Below, one piece after another: positions 6,110 to 12,779 of a stretch of 12,779 nucleotides of DNA. The stretch covers positions 1 to 12,779 of the forward strand of contig MEFT01000100.1 of assembly GCA_001725215.1 (NCBI GenBank), given 5' to 3'. Below the pieces are notes generated by a model that saw only the letters and a list, made by a program, of their open reading frames with translations, had not been told where the DNA came from and did no database searches. Each line of letters begins with the position of its first letter. Position 1 is the first letter of the stretch. The translations under genes were made by a program, and so were the position numbers. This stretch comes from Clostridium sp. SCN 57-10. GTDB lineage: Bacteria; Bacillota; Clostridia; Oscillospirales; Butyricicoccaceae.

Positions 6110-6592
6110 GAACTGCGAATTATACAGCTCGGCGTATACGCCGCCCTTGGCGAGCAGCGACGCGTGGTCGCCCTGCTCGACGATGTCGCCCTCCTCCATG
6201 ACGAGGATGAGTCCGCAGTCGCGAATGGTCGACAGGCGGTGCGCAATGACAAAGCTTGTGCGCTTCTCCATCAGGCGGTCCATCGCGCGCTGGATGTCAA
6301 CCTCGGTCTTGGTGTCGACCGAGCTGGTCGCCTCGTCAAGAATGAGAATGTCGGGGTCGGCCAGAATGGCGCGCGCTATGGTCATGAGCTGGCGCTGACC
6401 CTGCGAAATGTTGGTCGACTCTTCGTCAAGCATCTCGCCGTAGCTACCCGGCAGCGTGCGGATATAGTGGTCGATGCGCGCCGCTTTTGCCGCGCGTATC
6501 ACTTCCTCGTCGCTCGCCGCGCGCCGGCCGTAGCGGATGTTTTCGGCGATTGTGTCGCCGTAAAGCCAGGTATCCTGAAGCACCATGCCGCA
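6098..6592 (-). CDS. ABC exporter subunit B, C-terminal nucleotide-binding part (frameshifted from 6499-7986)
   Basis: This frame carries the rest of the nucleotide-binding domain of subunit B, in a different frame from the N-terminal part. It reads CGMVLQDTWLYGDTIAENIRYG with the Q-loop glutamine (VLQD), then the signature NISQGQRQ (a variant of LSGGQ usual in this subfamily), Walker B ILILDEATSSVD with the catalytic Glu, the D-loop, and AHRLST with the H-loop His. The ATG at 6586 has no ribosome site and falls inside the conserved domain, so this is not an independent gene. Expressed alone it would lack Walker A and all membrane spans. Between the last in-frame codon of the N-terminal part (near 6592) and MVLQ, family members have about 11 residues (33 nt), but only 8 nt are present, so about 25 nt are missing. 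The gene as a whole spans 6098-7986. Confidence 0.85.
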   Translation of the reverse strand, partial: CGMVLQDTWLYGDTIAENIRYGRRAASDEEVIRAAKAARIDHYIRTLPGSYGEMLDEESTNISQGQRQLMTIARAILADPDILILDEATSSVDTKTEVDIQRAMDRLMEKRTSFVIAHRLSTIRDCGLILVMEEGDIVEQGDHASLLAKGGVYAELYNSQFPIS

Positions 6593-7986
6593 AAGTCGCG
6601 GATGTCGTGCCCGTCGATCGTAATACGCCCCTCATTCACGTCATAAAAACGCAGCAGCAGCTTGACGACCGTCGTCTTGCCCGCGCCGGTATGCCCCACG
6701 AGCGCGACCTTGTCGCCCGGAGCGACACGCGCCGAGAAGTCGCGAATGACTCGCTTTTCCGGCGTATAGCCGAAGCTCACATGGTCAAACACGATTTCGC
6801 CGACAAAAGGCTGCTCGTGCGCGCCGCTTTGGTCGCTCCACGCAAGGTACTTTCTGGCGCCGCGCACGACCACCGTAACGGGCGACGCGCTTTCGGGCGT
6901 CTCTTCCGGCTCGTCAAGAAACGCAAACACGCGCTCGGCCGCCGCAGCCGTCTGCTGCAGCACGTTGGAAATGTTCGCAATCTGCGAAATGGGCTGGTTA
7001 AACGTGCGCACATACTGCAAAAACGCCTGAATATCACCGATGGTGATGGTGCCCGTGCTCGCCTTGGATGCGCCGAGCACGCAGACAACGACATAGCCGA
7101 GGTTTCCGATGAAGTTGGCCGCCGGCATGATGAGGCTTGATAAAAACTGCGCGCGCCACGAGGACTGATAGAGCTTTTGGTTGCTCTCGTCAAACGCTGA
7201 GAGCTGCTGCTCTTCCGCACGGAAGGCGCGCACGACCTTATGCCCGCCATACGACTCCTCCACGCGTCCGTTGATCTCGCCGAGATAGCGCTGCTGCCCT
7301 ACAAAATGCTTCTGCGAGCTTTTGATAATGATCAGCGAAAGCACCATGGTAAACGGCACGATGAGCACGGTAACACCCGTCATCGCTACGTTGATCGACA
7401 GCATCATGACAAGCGTTCCGATCAGCATGGTCACGCTGGTGATGATCTGTTGAATGCTCTGGTGCAGCGACTGGTTGATCGTGTCTACGTCGTTCGTAAT
7501 ACGCGACAGCACGTCGCCCAGGCTGTGGCCTTCAAAATATTTGAGCGGCAGACGGTGGATCTTCTCCGCGATATCCTGCCTCAGGCGGTAAGATATGTCG
7601 GTCGAAATGCCCGCCATGACAAAGCTCTGCACATAGCTGAACAGGGCGCTCGCCACATACAGCCCGGTCAGCGCAAGCACGATGCGCGCGATATAGTCAA
7701 AGTCGATTGACCCCGTACCCATGGCCGACGCAATCAGTCCGCGCACGATTTCGTTGGTCGCCTTGGAAAGAATTTTCGGTCCTACGATGGAAAACACGGT
7801 GCCGAGCGTCGCAAACACGAGCACGACAAGCATAGACACCCGATGGCGACCCAGATAGCGTATCAGCTTGCCCAGCGTACCCTTAAAATCCTTCGGCTTT
7901 TCGGCGGGGCCGCCCATCATGCCCGGCGGGCCACCCATCGGACGCCCCGCGGGACGCGCCGGACGCCGTTCTTCGTTATGATTCAT
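6499..7986 (-). CDS. ABC exporter subunit B, N-terminal membrane and Walker A part (frameshifted)
   Basis: This is the N-terminal part of a half-size ABC exporter (MdlB/YfiC/BmrD-like), which would pair with subunit A to export drugs, lipids or peptides. Residues 1-35 form a Pro/Gly/Met/Arg-rich cytosolic extension (MGGPPGMMGGPAEKPKD). Residues about 50-350 hold the type IV exporter membrane domain with the coupling-helix patch LKYFEGHSLGDVLSRITNDVD. The nucleotide-binding domain starts at about 396 with Walker A GHTGAGKT (431-438). Homology stops after HDIRDF (460-465), and residues 466-495 are out of frame. Start ATG 7986 directly follows the TAA of subunit A (TAAATG), with GGAGGAGG about 8 bases upstream, so translation is probably coupled. 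The remaining domain is encoded at 6098-6592. Confidence 0.87.
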   Translation of the reverse strand: MNHNEERRPARPAGRPMGGPPGMMGGPAEKPKDFKGTLGKLIRYLGRHRVSMLVVLVFATLGTVFSIVGPKILSKATNEIVRGLIASAMGTGSIDFDYIARIVLALTGLYVASALFSYVQSFVMAGISTDISYRLRQDIAEKIHRLPLKYFEGHSLGDVLSRITNDVDTINQSLHQSIQQIITSVTMLIGTLVMMLSINVAMTGVTVLIVPFTMVLSLIIIKSSQKHFVGQQRYLGEINGRVEESYGGHKVVRAFRAEEQQLSAFDESNQKLYQSSWRAQFLSSLIMPAANFIGNLGYVVVCVLGASKASTGTITIGDIQAFLQYVRTFNQPISQIANISNVLQQTAAAAERVFAFLDEPEETPESASPVTVVVRGARKYLAWSDQSGAHEQPFVGEIVFDHVSFGYTPEKRVIRDFSARVAPGDKVALVGHTGAGKTTVVKLLLRFYDVNEGRITIDGHDIRDFAAWCFRIPGFTATQSPKTSATAGARRATRK

Positions 7987-8955
7987 TTAAAGCTCCTCCT
8001 CCCGCAGCTGCGAGCGCGCGATGTCTCGGTAAACCTCGCAGTTGCGCATCAGCTCGCCGTGTGTACCGATGCCGACCACGGCGCCGTCTTCCAGCACGAT
8101 GATCTGCTCCGCGTTGCGGATCGTGCCAACGCGCTGTGCGACGATGATTTTTGTGCTGCCCGTCTCGCTCTCCTGCAGTGCATGGCGCAGCGCAGCGTCG
8201 GTTTTAAAGTCAAGCGCCGAAAAGCTGTCGTCAAACAGATAGATGGGGGCGTGCAGCGTAAGTGCGCGCGCGATGGCAAGGCGCTGGCGTTGGCCGCCCG
8301 AAACGTTACTGCCGCCCTGCGCGATAACCTCCGCCGTCCCGTTTTCCTTAGCCTGCACAAACTCCTCTGCCTGTGCCACGCGCAGCGCCTCGTGCACGGC
8401 TGCATCATCGAGGGTACGCCCGCCAAGCGCAAGGTTTTCCGCAATCGTGCCCGAAAACAGAAGCGCCTTTTGCGGCACATAGCCGATCTGTGCGCGCAGC
8501 TCGCTCTGCGTCATGTTGCACACGTCGACGCCGTTTACCAGCACCTGCCCTTCCGTCGCGTCAAGAAAGCGCGGAATAAGATTGAGCACCGTCGATTTAC
8601 CCGAGCCGGTTGCGCCGATGATGGCCGTCGTCTCCCCCGCACGCGCCGTGAAGCTGACGTTGCGCAGCGCGTATTCCTCCGCATCGCTGAAGCGGAACGA
8701 AACGTCGCGGAACTCGACCTCTCCTCGCTTTTGCGGCACGCTGTCTGCCGAAGCGGGGTGTTCGGGGTCATGAATCGTATTTTTCGTCTGCAGCACCTGC
8801 CATACGCGATCGCCCGAAACGGCGGCGCGCGGCAGCATGATGAACATCATGGAAACCATGAGGAAGGACATGACAACGTGCATCGAATACTGGATATAGG
8901 CCATCATATCGCCGATCTGCAGCGAAGAAGACGAGATGAGGTGGGCGCCCGCCCA
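7987..8955 (-). CDS. ABC exporter subunit A, last membrane spans and nucleotide-binding part (frameshifted from 8768-10015)
   Basis: The 3' part of subunit A, in a different frame from its N-terminal part. It starts with WAGAHLISSSSLQIGDMMAYIQYSMHVVMSFLMVS (extracellular loop and last span), then a nucleotide-binding domain. Counting from the ATG at 8907: Walker A GATGSGKS (98-105), Q-loop YVPQK (Gln146), signature VSGGQRQ (202-208), Walker B IYLFDDSFSALD (222-233), and AQRVGT. The catalytic Glu is Asp here (DD) and the H-loop His is Gln258, the pattern of the degenerate ATP site in heterodimeric exporters such as BmrC and TM287. The ATG at 8907 has no ribosome site and lies inside the membrane domain, so this is not a separate gene. 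The whole gene spans 7987-10015. Confidence 0.86.
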   Translation of the reverse strand, partial: WAGAHLISSSSLQIGDMMAYIQYSMHVVMSFLMVSMMFIMLPRAAVSGDRVWQVLQTKNTIHDPEHPASADSVPQKRGEVEFRDVSFRFSDAEEYALRNVSFTARAGETTAIIGATGSGKSTVLNLIPRFLDATEGQVLVNGVDVCNMTQSELRAQIGYVPQKALLFSGTIAENLALGGRTLDDAAVHEALRVAQAEEFVQAKENGTAEVIAQGGSNVSGGQRQRLAIARALTLHAPIYLFDDSFSALDFKTDAALRHALQESETGSTKIIVAQRVGTIRNAEQIIVLEDGAVVGIGTHGELMRNCEVYRDIARSQLREEEL

Positions 8956-10015
8956 GATGACCGTTCATAATGAGCATCATGCCGGGCATCATAAGCGCAT
9001 TGATGCGGTTGACGAAACGTGTCACGCCCGAAAGCTCGGCATTCACGCCCTCAAAGCGCTTTTTCTCAAATTCCTGGGCGTTGTAGGCGCGCGACACCAT
9101 AATACCCGACAGGTTTTCGCGCGAAACCTGATTGAGCCGGTCAACCAGCTTCTGCATGATTTTGAAACGCGGTGTATTGATGGCGAACACAACACCGACG
9201 ATGCCGAGCAGCACGAGCACGGCAAGCGCGATGATCCACGACATCGAAGCACTCGCGCGTACTGCGTAAATAATGCCTCCTATGCCCATGACGGGCGCAA
9301 ACGCAAGCATGCGTAGCCCCATAAAGGTAATCATTTGCATCTGCTGAACGTCGTTCGTCGTGCGTGTAATCAGCGACGCGGTTGAAAAGCCGCCGAACTC
9401 GCTCTGTCCGAACGAAAGCGTCTTGGCGTAAACGGCGCGGCGCATGTCGCGCCCGACGCTTGCCGCCACGCGTCCCGCCAAAAAGCCGCACCCTATCGTG
9501 CACGCCAGAATGGCAAACGTAAGCGCCAGCATTTTGCCACCCGTGCGCCAGATTGCGTCACGCTGGATTTTGTCAACGTCAAGCCCGAGCGCCTGATACT
9601 CGGCACGCACACCCATGACGGCCGTCTGCCGCCGCACCGTTTCGCCCACGTCGGGCGCCTTATCCGCCATCGCGGGCGGTATTTTCGCCGTGATCAGAAA
9701 AAACGCCTGCTCAAACGCAGGTTCAAGCGTATCGCGCGTCTCCTGCGTCAGCTCGGTCAGCTTTCCGTCTTGATACGCCTGACGCGCAAGCTCCGCCGTT
9801 TCCTCCGGCATATAGGCAGAGAGCGCCGCAAGCGTTTTGTCTGAAATCTGTGTGGGGATGGGGCTTTCAATACCATAGCTCTGAATGCCGATGTTGACGA
9901 TGTCTGACATCAGAGACGGCAGCTTAAGCTCGCAAATGCCCTGACCCACCACAAGCAGCACACACAAAAGTGCCGCAAGCGTGTATGGCTTTAAAAATTT
10001 CCTGAGATGTATCAC
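8768..10015 (-). CDS. ABC exporter subunit A, N-terminal membrane part (frameshifted)
   Basis: The 5' part of the first half-exporter of a heterodimer. Residues 1-351 are ABC exporter membrane domain: first span (about 12-30), LPSLMSDIVNIGI (32-44), then a long extracytoplasmic insert (about 50-155) between the first two spans, typical of one subunit in this group. Then come spans at about 160-182 and 235-280, the RDMRRAVYAKTLSFGQSEFGGFSTASLITRTTND coupling region (189-222), and INALMMPGMMLIMN (338-351). Residues 352 onward (GHLGGRPPHL...) are out of frame; homology resumes at 8955 in another frame. About 14 nt appear to be missing in that loop. The start is GTG (10013-10015), overlapping the marR stop as GTGA, with GGAGG at 10026-10030. 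It forms an operon with marR and subunit B. Confidence 0.87.
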   Translation of the reverse strand: MIHLRKFLKPYTLAALLCVLLVVGQGICELKLPSLMSDIVNIGIQSYGIESPIPTQISDKTLAALSAYMPEETAELARQAYQDGKLTELTQETRDTLEPAFEQAFFLITAKIPPAMADKAPDVGETVRRQTAVMGVRAEYQALGLDVDKIQRDAIWRTGGKMLALTFAILACTIGCGFLAGRVAASVGRDMRRAVYAKTLSFGQSEFGGFSTASLITRTTNDVQQMQMITFMGLRMLAFAPVMGIGGIIYAVRASASMSWIIALAVLVLLGIVGVVFAINTPRFKIMQKLVDRLNQVSRENLSGIMVSRAYNAQEFEKKRFEGVNAELSGVTRFVNRINALMMPGMMLIMNGHLGGRPPHLVFFAADRRYDGLYPVFDARCHVLPHGFHDVHHAAARRRFGRSRMAGAADEKYDS

Positions 10016-10491
10016 CGTTTTGTTTCCTCCATGCTACCTTTGTCTTGTTGACGCTCTGTTACAATCGTGCTCAAGCGGTTGAGAATGCGCGTCAGCTCGC
10101 GCGCATCGCGCTCGCCCAACTCGTAATAGAGCCGTCCGGCAGCTCGGCCCGCTTCTGCGCGTACCTCCGACATACGTTTTTGCCCCTCTTGCGTGAGACT
10201 GAGATTCACCGCGCGCCGGTCGAACTCATCCTCTCGGCGCACGACGAGACCCTGCTCGACAAGTTGCTGCACCGTACGCGTTACTGCCGGCTTAGATACA
10301 CGCATCCGCTGTGCGATGACGGCCATCGGCACACCCTCGCCGCCGTCCAGATCGCGGATGTGCACCAGCGCGCCCATCATCGTATGGGTTACGCCGCAGC
10401 AATGAAAGCGGAAAAGCGACTTCTGCAGCCTCATAAAGGCCGACAGGAGCTCGTGCCCCCAGTCTTCCTCCGTTCCGCAATGTTCTCGCAC
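10012..10491 (-). CDS. MarR-family transcriptional regulator of the ABC operon
   Basis: A 159-residue winged-helix regulator of the MarR family. The DNA-binding domain lies at about 55-103: PMAVIAQRMRVSKPAVTRTVQQLVEQGLVVRR (helix-turn-helix) and EDEFDRRAVNLSLTQEG (wing with the family DxR.. pattern). Flanking helices form the dimer interface. A Cys-Cys pair (31-32) plus Cys5 could allow redox sensing, but this is only a possibility. The start is GTG 10491; the frame has a stop further upstream, and the nearest ribosome site (GGGAG) is about 12 bases away, so the start is less certain. The stop overlaps the first ABC gene (GTGA). MarR regulators beside ABC pairs usually repress their own operon until a ligand binds. 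A 19-bp palindrome at 10517-10535 is a good operator candidate. Confidence 0.93.
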   Translation of the reverse strand: MREHCGTEEDWGHELLSAFMRLQKSLFRFHCCGVTHTMMGALVHIRDLDGGEGVPMAVIAQRMRVSKPAVTRTVQQLVEQGLVVRREDEFDRRAVNLSLTQEGQKRMSEVRAEAGRAAGRLYYELGERDARELTRILNRLSTIVTERQQDKGSMEETKR

Positions 10492-10516
10492 TGTTTGTTC
10501 ACACTCCCGTCACATT

Positions 10517-10535
10517 TAGTTTACATTGTTAACTA
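10517..10535. promoter_or_regulatory. Candidate MarR operator
   Basis: TAGTTTACATTGTTAACTA is a 19-bp palindrome with mismatches only at one symmetric pair and the centre. It lies between the marR -10 (10551-10556) and start codon (10491), so a bound dimer would block transcription of the marR-ABC-ABC operon. It is also within about 100 bp of the divergent DegV promoter. Size and A/T-rich TTnAC/GTnAA arms fit MarR operators in general. Confidence 0.65.
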
Positions 10536-10550
10536 TTTCGCATATGAACT

Positions 10551-10578
10551 ATTATACCCGCTGTTTGCATGATGTCAA
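10551..10578 (-). promoter_or_regulatory. Promoter of the marR-ABC operon
   Basis: On the minus strand a perfect TTGACA (10573-10578), 16 bp, and a perfect TATAAT (10551-10556). The start site would be near 10544, giving a leader of about 53 nt that contains the palindrome at 10517-10535. Confidence 0.78.
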
Positions 10579-10598
10579 CGGTCTTTTTTCATTTTAGC

Positions 10599-10628
10599 TT
10601 GATTTTCCTTGCCTTCGCCCTGTATAAT
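10599..10628 (+). promoter_or_regulatory. Promoter of the DegV gene
   Basis: TTGATT (10599-10604), 18 bp, TATAAT (10623-10628). The start site would be near 10635, with the ribosome site AGGAGGT at 10644-10650. It is divergent from the marR promoter, with 20 bp between the two -35 boxes. Confidence 0.65.
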
Positions 10629-10657
10629 AATCGTGCAAATGACAGGAGGTTATTCCT

Positions 10658-11500
10658 TTGAACAACATCAAGCTGACGGCGGACAGTACCTGCGACCTTT
10701 CCCCCGCGCTGCGCGATGCGCTTGCGGTCGAGCTGATTCCGCTTTCCGTCACCCTGGGCGAGCGCACGGGGCTTGACGGCGTGGACATTTCCCCCTCCGA
10801 TATTTTCGCATACGTAAACGCGGGCGGAAATACCCCGCAGACGGCGGCCGTCAACCTTGCGCAATACCACGAGGTTTTCTCGCGGCTTTCCGCACAGCAT
10901 GAAGCCGTCATCCATATCTCGCTCAGCTCCGCGCTTTCGGCTAGCTTTCAAAACGCGACGCTGATTGCGTCTGATTTCCCCAATGTGTTTGTCATTGATT
11001 CGCAAAATCTTTCAACGGGCAGCGGCCTTCTGCTGCTTGAAGCGGATGAGCTGCGCCGCGCGGGCAAAACGGGGAGCGAGATTGCAAACGCACTGCGCGA
11101 GCTTGTCCCCAAAGTTGAAGCCAGCTTCGTCATTGACACGCTGGAATATCTCCACCGTGGCGGGCGCTGCTCGACGCTGGCCGCCATCGGCGCAAACCTT
11201 CTGCGCCTTAAGCCGTGCATCGAGGTGGCCGACGGCGGTATGCGTGTCGGAAAGAAATACCGCGGGTCGATCGGGCTGTGCTTCCAGAACTATGTACGCG
11301 ACCGTCTCGAAGGGCGCGACGATATCCGGCGCGACAAACTGTTCATCACCCACTGCGCGTGCGACGACGCGCTTGTGAACGAGGTTTCGGAGCAGGTGCG
11401 CGCATACGGCTTTGAGAATATTCATGTCACCTCAGCAGGCTGCACCATTTCAAGCCACTGCGGGCCCGGAACACTCGGCGTGCTGTTTATCCGCGCATAG
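10658..11500 (+). CDS. DegV family fatty-acid-binding protein (FakB-like)
   Basis: A 280-residue DegV protein, the usual length. DegV/FakB proteins bind one fatty acid and present it to the kinase FakA for phosphorylation, feeding exogenous fatty acids into phospholipids. Seen are DSTCDL (9-14), NTPQTA (58-63, the usual TSQP-like site), SLSSALSASFQNA (88-100), EYLHRGGR (163-170), and SSHCGPGTLG (265-274) with the conserved HxGPG that binds the acyl head group. The start is TTG 10658, seven bases after a perfect AGGAGGT. It has its own promoter and a strong terminator and is monocistronic. No FakA kinase lies in the window, so the acyl-phosphate role is inferred from the family. Confidence 0.94.
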   Translation: MNNIKLTADSTCDLSPALRDALAVELIPLSVTLGERTGLDGVDISPSDIFAYVNAGGNTPQTAAVNLAQYHEVFSRLSAQHEAVIHISLSSALSASFQNATLIASDFPNVFVIDSQNLSTGSGLLLLEADELRRAGKTGSEIANALRELVPKVEASFVIDTLEYLHRGGRCSTLAAIGANLLRLKPCIEVADGGMRVGKKYRGSIGLCFQNYVRDRLEGRDDIRRDKLFITHCACDDALVNEVSEQVRAYGFENIHVTSAGCTISSHCGPGTLGVLFIRA

Positions 11501-11508
11501 CAACATGC

Positions 11509-11542
11509 AAAAAGACCGACGGTAACTCCGTCGGTCTTTTTT
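11509..11542. terminator. Two-way intrinsic terminator between DegV and the lipoprotein gene
   Basis: A 14-bp perfect stem (11509-11522 with 11528-11541, core GACCGACGG/CCGTCGGTC) with a five-base loop, preceded by AAAAA and followed by TTTTTT. It works on both strands and sits between convergent genes. Confidence 0.92.
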
Positions 11543-11551
11543 GATGCCTTT

Positions 11552-12292
11552 TTATTGTGCCGTAACGACTGCCGCCGGATATGCCGCCATTTCGGCGAAC
11601 GCTTCCTCTGCTATGTCGAGCGCGCCGCACAGGCAGCCCTTGCCATAATAGTCGTATTCCCGCCCGCTTTGCTCGACGGTCACTTTGGTGCGCACATAGC
11701 TGAGAGGCAGATCGTCGAGAAGCGGCAGATCGCCCGCCTCGGATGGTGATTCGAATATTTCTTCGCCGATTTGAATGTTTACGAGGCGTGCCCCCTCGGC
11801 AAGCTTGTAATCATAAGGGAACGCGTCGGCTTTGCTCGACGCGGCGGGCGACTGCCACAGGTCGACGCGTTCAAGCTCAGGCGCGGACGCACCCACGTCG
11901 AACCGCCACGCGCCGATCGGATAGTCGAGCGTCGTCTCCCCCGTCGTCACACGCAGCGTATCTTCGGAAAATACGCCCTGCGCGCGGGCGCACAAGTCAA
12001 TCGACAGCACATAAAACGCATATCCGTCCTTTGTCTCGTCGCGCGTCACATCCGTCAGTTCAACCGCAACATCGGGTGCATTCGGAAAGGAAAGAGTGTG
12101 CACTTCGTCCGTCTTGAACGGCGGCGCGTCGCTTTTAAAATAAATCGTAAAAGCAAACGGTGCCCTTTCCCCCTCGCCCATTGCGACAAACGCCTGCATC
12201 TGCGCCGCAAACGAAAGTTCCGCATCGCCCTCCGCCGTGCACCCACCGAGCAGCAGCAAAACGACTAGCAGTGGAACGGCTAATTTTCTCAT
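11552..12292 (-). CDS. Unidentified lipoprotein
   Basis: A 246-residue protein that I do not recognise. The N terminus is a lipoprotein signal peptide: MRK, a hydrophobic stretch (4-15), then LGGC with the lipidation cysteine at 18, so it would be anchored to the outer face of the cytoplasmic membrane. The mature part is acidic and mostly beta-like (for example FAFTIYFKSD, VAVELTDVTRD, YAFYVLSIDL, DTLRVTTGETTLDYPIGAWRFDV, SYVRTKVTVEQSG). It has two close cysteines (GCLCG) near the C terminus at about 219-223. The start ATG 12292 has AAAGGAG about 9 bases upstream. It follows the M20D amidohydrolase by 42 bp on the same strand, and probably shares its transcript since no clear promoter lies between. 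Function unknown. Confidence 0.8.
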   Translation of the reverse strand: MRKLAVPLLVVLLLLGGCTAEGDAELSFAAQMQAFVAMGEGERAPFAFTIYFKSDAPPFKTDEVHTLSFPNAPDVAVELTDVTRDETKDGYAFYVLSIDLCARAQGVFSEDTLRVTTGETTLDYPIGAWRFDVGASAPELERVDLWQSPAASSKADAFPYDYKLAEGARLVNIQIGEEIFESPSEAGDLPLLDDLPLSYVRTKVTVEQSGREYDYYGKGCLCGALDIAEEAFAEMAAYPAAVVTAQ

Positions 12293-12334
12293 CCTTTGCT
12301 ACTCCTTTCGATGCATTCACTATAGGAATATCGT

Positions 12335-12779
12335 TTACAGCTTCGCGATCGCGTCGAGGAAGAACTGCACACCATAGACGAGGCACTCTTCGTCGAGGTC
12401 GAAGTCGCAGCCGTGCAGCACCGCCTCGCGTCCCGTGCTCAAATTGAGCATCACGCCGGGCACCAGCTTCTGATAAAACGCGAAGTCCTCCGACCCGCGC
12501 TGCTTGGGGCCGTCGAGCCCGATGCCGAGCTTTTCTTGCAGTTTAACGCACAGCGCCTCGTCGTTGACGACGGGCGGATAGCCAAGGCGATATTCATTGT
12601 TAAATGTGCAGCCCGTCTGCTCTTCCACGCGCTTTTCAAGGGCGCGCAGCTCGTCAAGCAGCATTTCGCGGCATTCGACGGTGAAATAGCGCAGGCCGCC
12701 CTCCATCAGCGTATGCGCGCTAACGGCGTTGACCACGGTGCCGCTCGTCATCTTGCCGTAGCGCAGCACGAATTCCTGC
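12335..12779 (-). CDS. M20D amidohydrolase (aminoacylase/IAA-hydrolase type), C-terminal part, cut by the right edge
   Basis: About 148 C-terminal residues of an M20D metallopeptidase, an enzyme group that removes acyl groups from N-acyl amino acids or related amides. The frame is open to the window edge, so the start lies outside. The visible part has the end of the dimerisation domain (LRYGKMTSGTVVNAVSAHTLMEGGLRYFTVECRE) and the closing GSEDFAFYQKLVPGVMLNL, where SEDF is the M20D signature near the active site. The tail ends VYGVQFFLDAIAKL. The five N-terminal metal-ligand motifs are not in the window. It is a different M20 subgroup from the chimera at 2694-3992. It is probably cotranscribed with the lipoprotein gene. 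Confidence 0.87.
   Translation of the reverse strand, partial: QEFVLRYGKMTSGTVVNAVSAHTLMEGGLRYFTVECREMLLDELRALEKRVEEQTGCTFNNEYRLGYPPVVNDEALCVKLQEKLGIGLDGPKQRGSEDFAFYQKLVPGVMLNLSTGREAVLHGCDFDLDEECLVYGVQFFLDAIAKL

Noticed and set aside
6584..8965. Programmed ribosomal frameshifting in the ABC genes
   Set aside because: No slippery heptamer followed by a structure is visible, and about 14 and 25 nt of conserved coding sequence are missing, which frameshifting would not restore.
7843..8970. Plus-strand open frame of 375 codons
   Set aside because: It is antisense to both ABC genes and reads like reverse-complemented ABC sequence, with no family match or ribosome site.
10045..10572. Plus-strand open frame of 175 codons over marR
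   Set aside because: It is antisense to a convincing MarR gene and runs through its promoter and operator.

Overview
The window looks like a high-GC (clearly above 50% by eye) member of the Firmicutes, most likely a Clostridia-type bacterium. The evidence is AGGAGG-type ribosome sites, consensus sigma-A promoters (several with an extended TGn -10), frequent GTG/TTG starts, and typical Clostridia content: a DegV lipid-binding protein, an ArsC/Spx-like protein, an MmcQ/YjbR protein, a YpsA-like SLOG protein and a MarR-ABC-ABC operon. No rRNA, tRNA, CRISPR array or insertion sequence was seen.

Layout. Positions 1-29 hold the first codons of a minus-strand gene cut by the edge, divergent from a plus-strand pair (ArsC/Spx-like 141-488, MmcQ/YjbR 485-841). 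A palindromic two-way terminator (831-860) separates that pair from a DEAD-box RNA helicase on the minus strand (873-2453). The helicase has a roughly 200-nt leader (2454-2652) that carries its own promoter and two hairpins sharing the same arm sequence, the second ending in a U-run. Upstream lies a SLOG gene (4006-4482) followed by a hydrolase (2694-3992) that is an in-frame chimera: the N-terminal half of an M20 metallopeptidase joined to the C-terminal half of an imidazolonepropionase-type amidohydrolase. Then come a MATE exporter (4532-5944) with its promoter embedded in a long inverted repeat, and a minus-strand operon of MarR regulator (10012-10491), ABC exporter subunit A (7987-10015) and subunit B (6098-7986). 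Both ABC genes are broken by a frame change with missing codons. Divergent from marR is a plus-strand DegV gene (10658-11500), ending at a two-way terminator shared with a minus-strand lipoprotein gene (11552-12292). That gene sits behind the 3' part of an M20D amidohydrolase that runs off the right edge.

How the parts fit. The MarR regulator probably represses its own operon through a near-perfect 19-bp palindrome between promoter and start codon. The two ABC subunits would form a heterodimeric exporter with one degenerate ATP site, but as written neither gene encodes a full subunit. The most unusual aspect is the cluster of three apparent deletion junctions (near 3300, 6590 and 8960) within under 6 kb. 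They could be real gene decay or an assembly problem; the sequence alone cannot decide. The most promising candidate for undescribed regulation is the helicase leader. I see no clear new multi-gene system.
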